Translations under genes and position numbers: made by a program
Shown here: piece after piece, positions 59,526-64,000 of the stretch
How positions within the stretch are numbered: the first letter of the stretch is position 1
Layout: the number at the start of each line of letters is the position of its first letter
Notes under the pieces: generated by a model
Databases searched by the model: none
The model's input: the letters and a program-made list of their open reading frames with translations, nothing else
What the model was told of the DNA's origin: nothing
Source of the DNA: Tetrahymena elliotti 4EA
Taxonomy: Eukaryota > Ciliophora > Oligohymenophorea > Hymenostomatida > Tetrahymenidae
Direction: 5' to 3'
DNA length: 64,000 bases
NCBI GenBank assembly: GCA_000231825.2
Contig: JH720384.1
Location: 210,816-274,815, forward strand

Positions 59526-62500
59526 ATGAGAAATAGAGCTCTAAGTTAAATGGAACAACCTAAGCCTTAGCAAAACTAGCATTCAATTAGTCTTCCTAGG
59601 AGCTATGTTCCTCCTAAAAAGATAAAATCTATTAAGTAGATTATGAAAGAAAATTATGGATAAAGTGGATCTTCTTCAACTTCAAGTTCAGCAAATGCTT
59701 CTAAATCTTCATAAAATTCGTTAAATCTTCAAAAAAATAATTGTTTGTTTAGCGATTTAAGCAACTAAAGCTTAAATGCATCTATTAAAGGAATTGAAGG
59801 GTTTCATTTAAATTAAAACATGTCCTTCAAGTAGCAATTTGGGTTGAATAACAGTTGCGAGGAAAACCCTTCTTCTTCTTGGGAAAGAGATAATATTTAA
59901 TTATAATTAAAGAATAGATCATTCAGTTCAAGTATCTAAAATGAAATAAATAAAAGGAATAATTTATTTGAAAATTGCTAGCTTGACTAAGAAGAGAGAT
60001 AAAAGCAAAGACTCATCCCAGATAATATAGATATTGCTTACAATTATTAGAATTTCAATTCTTGCAAGCAACCTATTTAATAATAAACTTATAGAGTAGA
60101 AGATATTTTAGATGGTGATAAAGAGAATGTATTTATAAACAGTAACATTTAGACTCAATAAGGAAATGATTTCTTTTAGAAAAGTAATTAATTGAGAAGT
60201 AAAAATGAGCAAAATAGCTAAAATTCATCAACTAATTCTTCAATAAGCAATAATACAAATAGACTTCAAAATAATTAAAATAAATAAAAGATTCAACATA
60301 TTGCTTAAATGAATAATTTCATTCGTTATAATGATTATGAAGATTCAGAAAATTAAAATTGTCTAGGCTATCCCATAAAAAAGAATCATTTGATTATTGA
60401 AGCACAAAGACTACAAGAATAACAAAATTTGTTACAATAGTCTAAACAAGGTTAAAAGAATTCATCCTATTCATAGAAAGCAAGTGCCTCTAAAAAAGCT
60501 AAATTTTTAAATCAAACAAATAAAATAGAAAAGAAAAAGTAGAATTAATTAAGCTAAAATGTGTCATAATCTACTGAGAGAGTGTCATAAAGATATTTAA
60601 ATTAACCCTAACAGAATGATTACAATTCATTATAAAAAATATCTAAATATCTCAACAGATCTTTGACTGAGTTGAATTCAAACAGAGCTGATAATTCTTA
60701 TGCATTAAGCAAGAAAATTTTGCATTAATCTCTTAATTAAAATTAAATGGAGGAATATTTAAAGTAAGAACGCTAAAATGATTACAACAGTGGAAAATAT
60801 TCTTCCGTCCCTCAAGAAGTAAATCAAGAAAATTTCTGTGATGGTAAAAATTAAATAAAATTTTTATGTTTTAAATATATTAATCATTTTGTATTTAGAT
60901 TAAAAGCAGATCTATGATAATTACAATTTTCATGATAAAGAAGTCTTAATTAAAATGAGAGAAATGATTCATTAACTTTAAAGTAGAGATGCATCTCACA
61001 GGTTGGAGATCTCTAAATTAAGAAAGTAAAACTAAGAATTGAAGGATCAAATAAATTAGAAAAACCAATAATTATCAGAAAATGAATACAAAATGAACAA
61101 AGTAAAATAAAGTATTATTAAAATTTAATCAATAAAATATTTATCTCATTTAGGATAATGATTACATATCTCAACTTGATACTTAATTGAATACCATCTC
61201 AAACAAATTTAATTAACTCTAAAAGTAGCTTCATGATGAAGAAGGTAAGCTTATTTCATAAATAAATAATATTCAAAAATTTGTTAAATAAATTTCAACA
61301 AGTAGATATTTTCAATAAAATTTATTTTGATAATGCTTGAAAAAAATTTTAGTGTATTTTTATATAATTTATAAATTAAACTAATAAATAAGAAACTAAA
61401 AAATATCTTTAAAAAATACTAAACTAGAAGGGGAGCTTTCAAAGAAACTTCCATATCTTTTAAACTTAAATGAAATTTGAATAAAATATATTATTTAAAA
61501 TTGCAAAAATAAAATAGAACGATATTTTAATATTTTAAAATAATTTAAATAGCCAAATTTTAGAGCATTTTGGAGGATAGAAACCAATTAATTAACAATT
61601 TGGAAGAAGAAAATATTTAGCTTAAAGCAGGATTCCAATAATTGATTGCAAATCACCAAGAATAAATATAAAAAATAGAAATGCACTAGTAATTGGATAA
61701 TTATGAAAGTAATAATTCCAATCTATAAAATGAGACGGATAAATAAAGTGGATTTATAAATAACATGAATAGTGATAGTAATAGAAGCTAAAAAAGCTAT
61801 GGTCAATCAATGATTCATAGTGATGAAGAAACTGATTTAATAAAATCTTATCTCTCAGAAGGAACTTCTATAAAATCTAAAGATAGAACTTTACTTCTAT
61901 AAACTTAAAACATTAGTTTCCTTAATACAAATGGAAACACTCTTGAAACAACATGCAACTATTTTCCTAATGAAGAAGATATAATTAGAGAGTAATCAGA
62001 AGAAGAGGAATAATCAGAAAGAAGCTAATATGCAACAAATTAAAGAAGTCCTCAAAATTAAAAAAGTATAAGTTCTTCACAAAGAAGCAAAGAAATGTTA
62101 TAACAGCACAGCTAAAGAAATGCAAACAACATAGAATAAAATTTGGCAAAAAATATAAATGTAAATTTACAATCTTTGATTTAAATGTCAAAATAAAATA
62201 ACTCTTAACAATCCAATTCATCAATATAAACATCCAACACTAGTAATTAATAGCATTCTAAATTGAATTCTCATTCTAACTCTAATATAAATACAATTTA
62301 AAACTCTTTGAATACATCAATAAGCTTAAAAGATTAATTTAATAAAAAGAATAGCTTTTTATCTAATATCAACAACTCAACTTAATAACAAAACAGCAGA
62401 CTTTTAAGCATTCAAAGTCCTAGTGGTTAGTTAATGCCTTTAGATTCTTCTATGAATTATAAATAAAACATTCATTAAATAGCAACTGCAGCTGGTTTAA

Positions 62501-63624
62501 CACCTTCATAAATCTTTTGTGACAGCAATAAGGTTATGACTAGCACAACTCAAATGAATGTTTCTTTTTCATCTCCTCCTTCTTCTGTGTCTTCAACAAA
62601 TGCAAATTAATTTAGAAAATATCAAGCTTAGCAGAATTAATCAATTTAAAATTAATAAAATATTGAAGGAATTCTAAGTGAAAATAAAAACTATCAAAAT
62701 CAAATAATAAACAACATTTTGAATAAGCAAGATAATTATTCTCTAAAAAGTAGCATTCAAGATTAATTATGTAAACAAAATAGTAATCAAATAAACTCAT
62801 AAAAAAATTAATAGCAACACATTAATTTCTAAAATTATTTTGCACAGAATTAAGACAAAATAATTTCTAATAATTAATATCCTCCCAACAATAATTTTGA
62901 TCCAAATTAGCTTTTAAGAAAACAAAATATTTTTGTTCACAGCAGCTAAATTCAAAATAAAAATAATGTTTTCCAAACACAAGATAAAGAAAATGATTAG
63001 AGTTATTAATCCAATCAAAATAGTATTCAGAAAAGCTCTCAAAAATAACAAAATAAAATGCAACAACATTAAATTTTAATAAATAATTTTGACAATTATA
63101 AATTTTAAAAAAATTAAAACAATCTTCTTGAATAAGATTAAAACATGTCAAACAATGATTAATAAACAACAAAGAACTACCATTCATCTTCTAGTAATAA
63201 TAAAGATGGAATCGATATTGATCCCTACTAATTTATTACTGAAGAAATGACTAATAATATAAGTTCTGATTGCAGATATAACGATTTCAGTAATTGTGAT
63301 AAATCTATTTAAAATGAAGCTTCTCTCTCTTATAAAAATACAACAGAATAAGATGAACTCTCCTAGTAAAATTCTAAAAACTCAGTAAATATTTTTTAAT
63401 TATCTTATTTAAATTTTAATCAATCTTTAATATTAGAATGATATATATAATGTGCAAGGAGAACTTACTGAAGAATAAACACAAGAAATTTTAAAATTAC
63501 TCAAACAAAAACTAGAAAGAGAGTATTAATTTGATGAGTAAAATTTTTAATTAAAATTATTTTTTGAAAATTAATTTATTTTTTTTAAATTAGAGACATC
63601 CTTGATCAAATTAAACACTAATGA
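59526..63624 (+). CDS. Low-complexity Gln/Asn/Ser-rich coiled-coil protein
   Basis: Six exons: 59526..60843, 60899..61101, 61154..61244, 61553..63384, 63437..63537, 63594..63624; 3,576 nt, 1,191 residues, with all phases in agreement. Not recognised as a named family. Residues 1-440 are polar and low in hydrophobics, with short motifs such as LPRSYVPPKKIKSIKQ near the start. Residues ~445-590 are a charged heptad-like helix (LIKMREMIHQLQSRD, HRLEISKLRKQNQELKD, then INNLEEEN), predicted coiled coil. Residues ~600-1150 are very rich in Gln, Asn and Ser and look disordered. The last ~40 residues again form an acidic helix (ELTEEQTQEILKLLKQ). No membrane segment or signal peptide. The third donor could be at 61245 or some 60 nt later, since reading stays open. 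A centrosomal, basal-body or RNA-granule scaffold would fit, but this is only a guess from composition. Confidence 0.8.
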
Positions 63625-64000
63625 ATGAATGAAAAAAATTGAAGAACACATCATCGAATTAACAATTAATTAATATTTTATATTAAAAAACCTATAAAAT
63701 TAAAATTTATTTTATCTTAATTTATGTAATTTATTATTTTTATTATTAAACTAAAATTTAATTATAAATTCGCCTTTTCTTCTTATATCATCAATATATT
63801 CTTAAAAAGATTAAAGAAAATTACTTAATTTAAGATTAAAACCAAAAAAAATAAATTTCTATTAAAATAATTGAATTGAATTATTTAGTAAATAACTAAA
63901 TAAAAAAAGTTAAATTTATTAAAATATTACTTAAAAAGCAAAAAAATTAATGGATCTTAAAAGATGCTCATTCAGGTTTAAATATAATTTTTAAAAAATA
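63625..64000. other. Intergenic sequence at right window end
   Basis: About 375 bp of A/T-rich DNA after the stop of the coiled-coil gene. It contains that gene's 3' UTR. No coding frame is supported. Confidence 0.5.

Noticed and set aside
61985..63187. Three minus-strand Leu/Phe/Tyr-rich frames (61985..62233, 62612..62800, 62867..63187)
   Set aside because: All are antisense to the Gln/Asn/Ser-rich exon of the coiled-coil gene.

Overview
The window is ciliate macronuclear-type DNA. It is very A+T-rich and is read with TAA and TAG as glutamine and TGA as the only stop. Every long gene needs this code: with it, exon lengths sum exactly to whole codons in all spliced models, while the standard code breaks the genes into short fragments. 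Introns are mostly about 48-70 nt (up to about 370), GT...AG and nearly pure A/T. This fits an oligohymenophorean such as Tetrahymena rather than Paramecium, whose introns are about 20-30 nt. I saw no tRNA, rRNA, CRISPR, IS element, bacterial promoter or telomere repeat.

Layout. (1) 1-36.3 kb holds three copies, all on the + strand, of a four-domain voltage-gated Ca2+ channel alpha1-type gene. Copy A is only the 3' end (4..1834). B (3076..13961) and C (25814..36333) are complete, each with 16 exons. They share intron positions and phases, four S4 sensors and an E/E/E/E selectivity filter. Each carries a Gln/Asn/Ser-rich domain I-II linker of about 1,100 residues. (2) Between B and C lie minus-strand genes: an ABCC/MRP-type full ABC transporter (14412..19135), a small basic protein resembling mitoribosomal mL59 (20751..21218) and a CFAP119/CCDC189-like ciliary protein (22419..23412). 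(3) 36.3-39.8 kb is unresolved, with coding-like tracts on both strands. (4) 39816..45554 (-) is one uninterrupted 1,912-residue frame for a transmembrane Cache-type receptor with a TPR and a split, degenerate vWA-like fold. (5) 48028..51650 (+) encodes a 955-residue protein with a beta-grasp-like N-terminus, repeated C-x-F-x-P-x-I-N motifs and an EF-hand. (6) 52460..58272 (-) is a second ABCC-type transporter with 14 exons. (7) 59526..63624 (+) encodes a low-complexity coiled-coil protein.

How the genes may work together: eukaryotic neighbours need not be functionally linked. Still, several fit cilia and membrane signalling: Ca2+ channels of the kind that drive ciliary reversal, a central-apparatus protein, an EF-hand protein and a sensory receptor. 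The clearest evolutionary signal is the calcium-channel cluster: A and B have identical exon sizes and near-identical tails, while C is an older copy separated by unrelated minus-strand genes.
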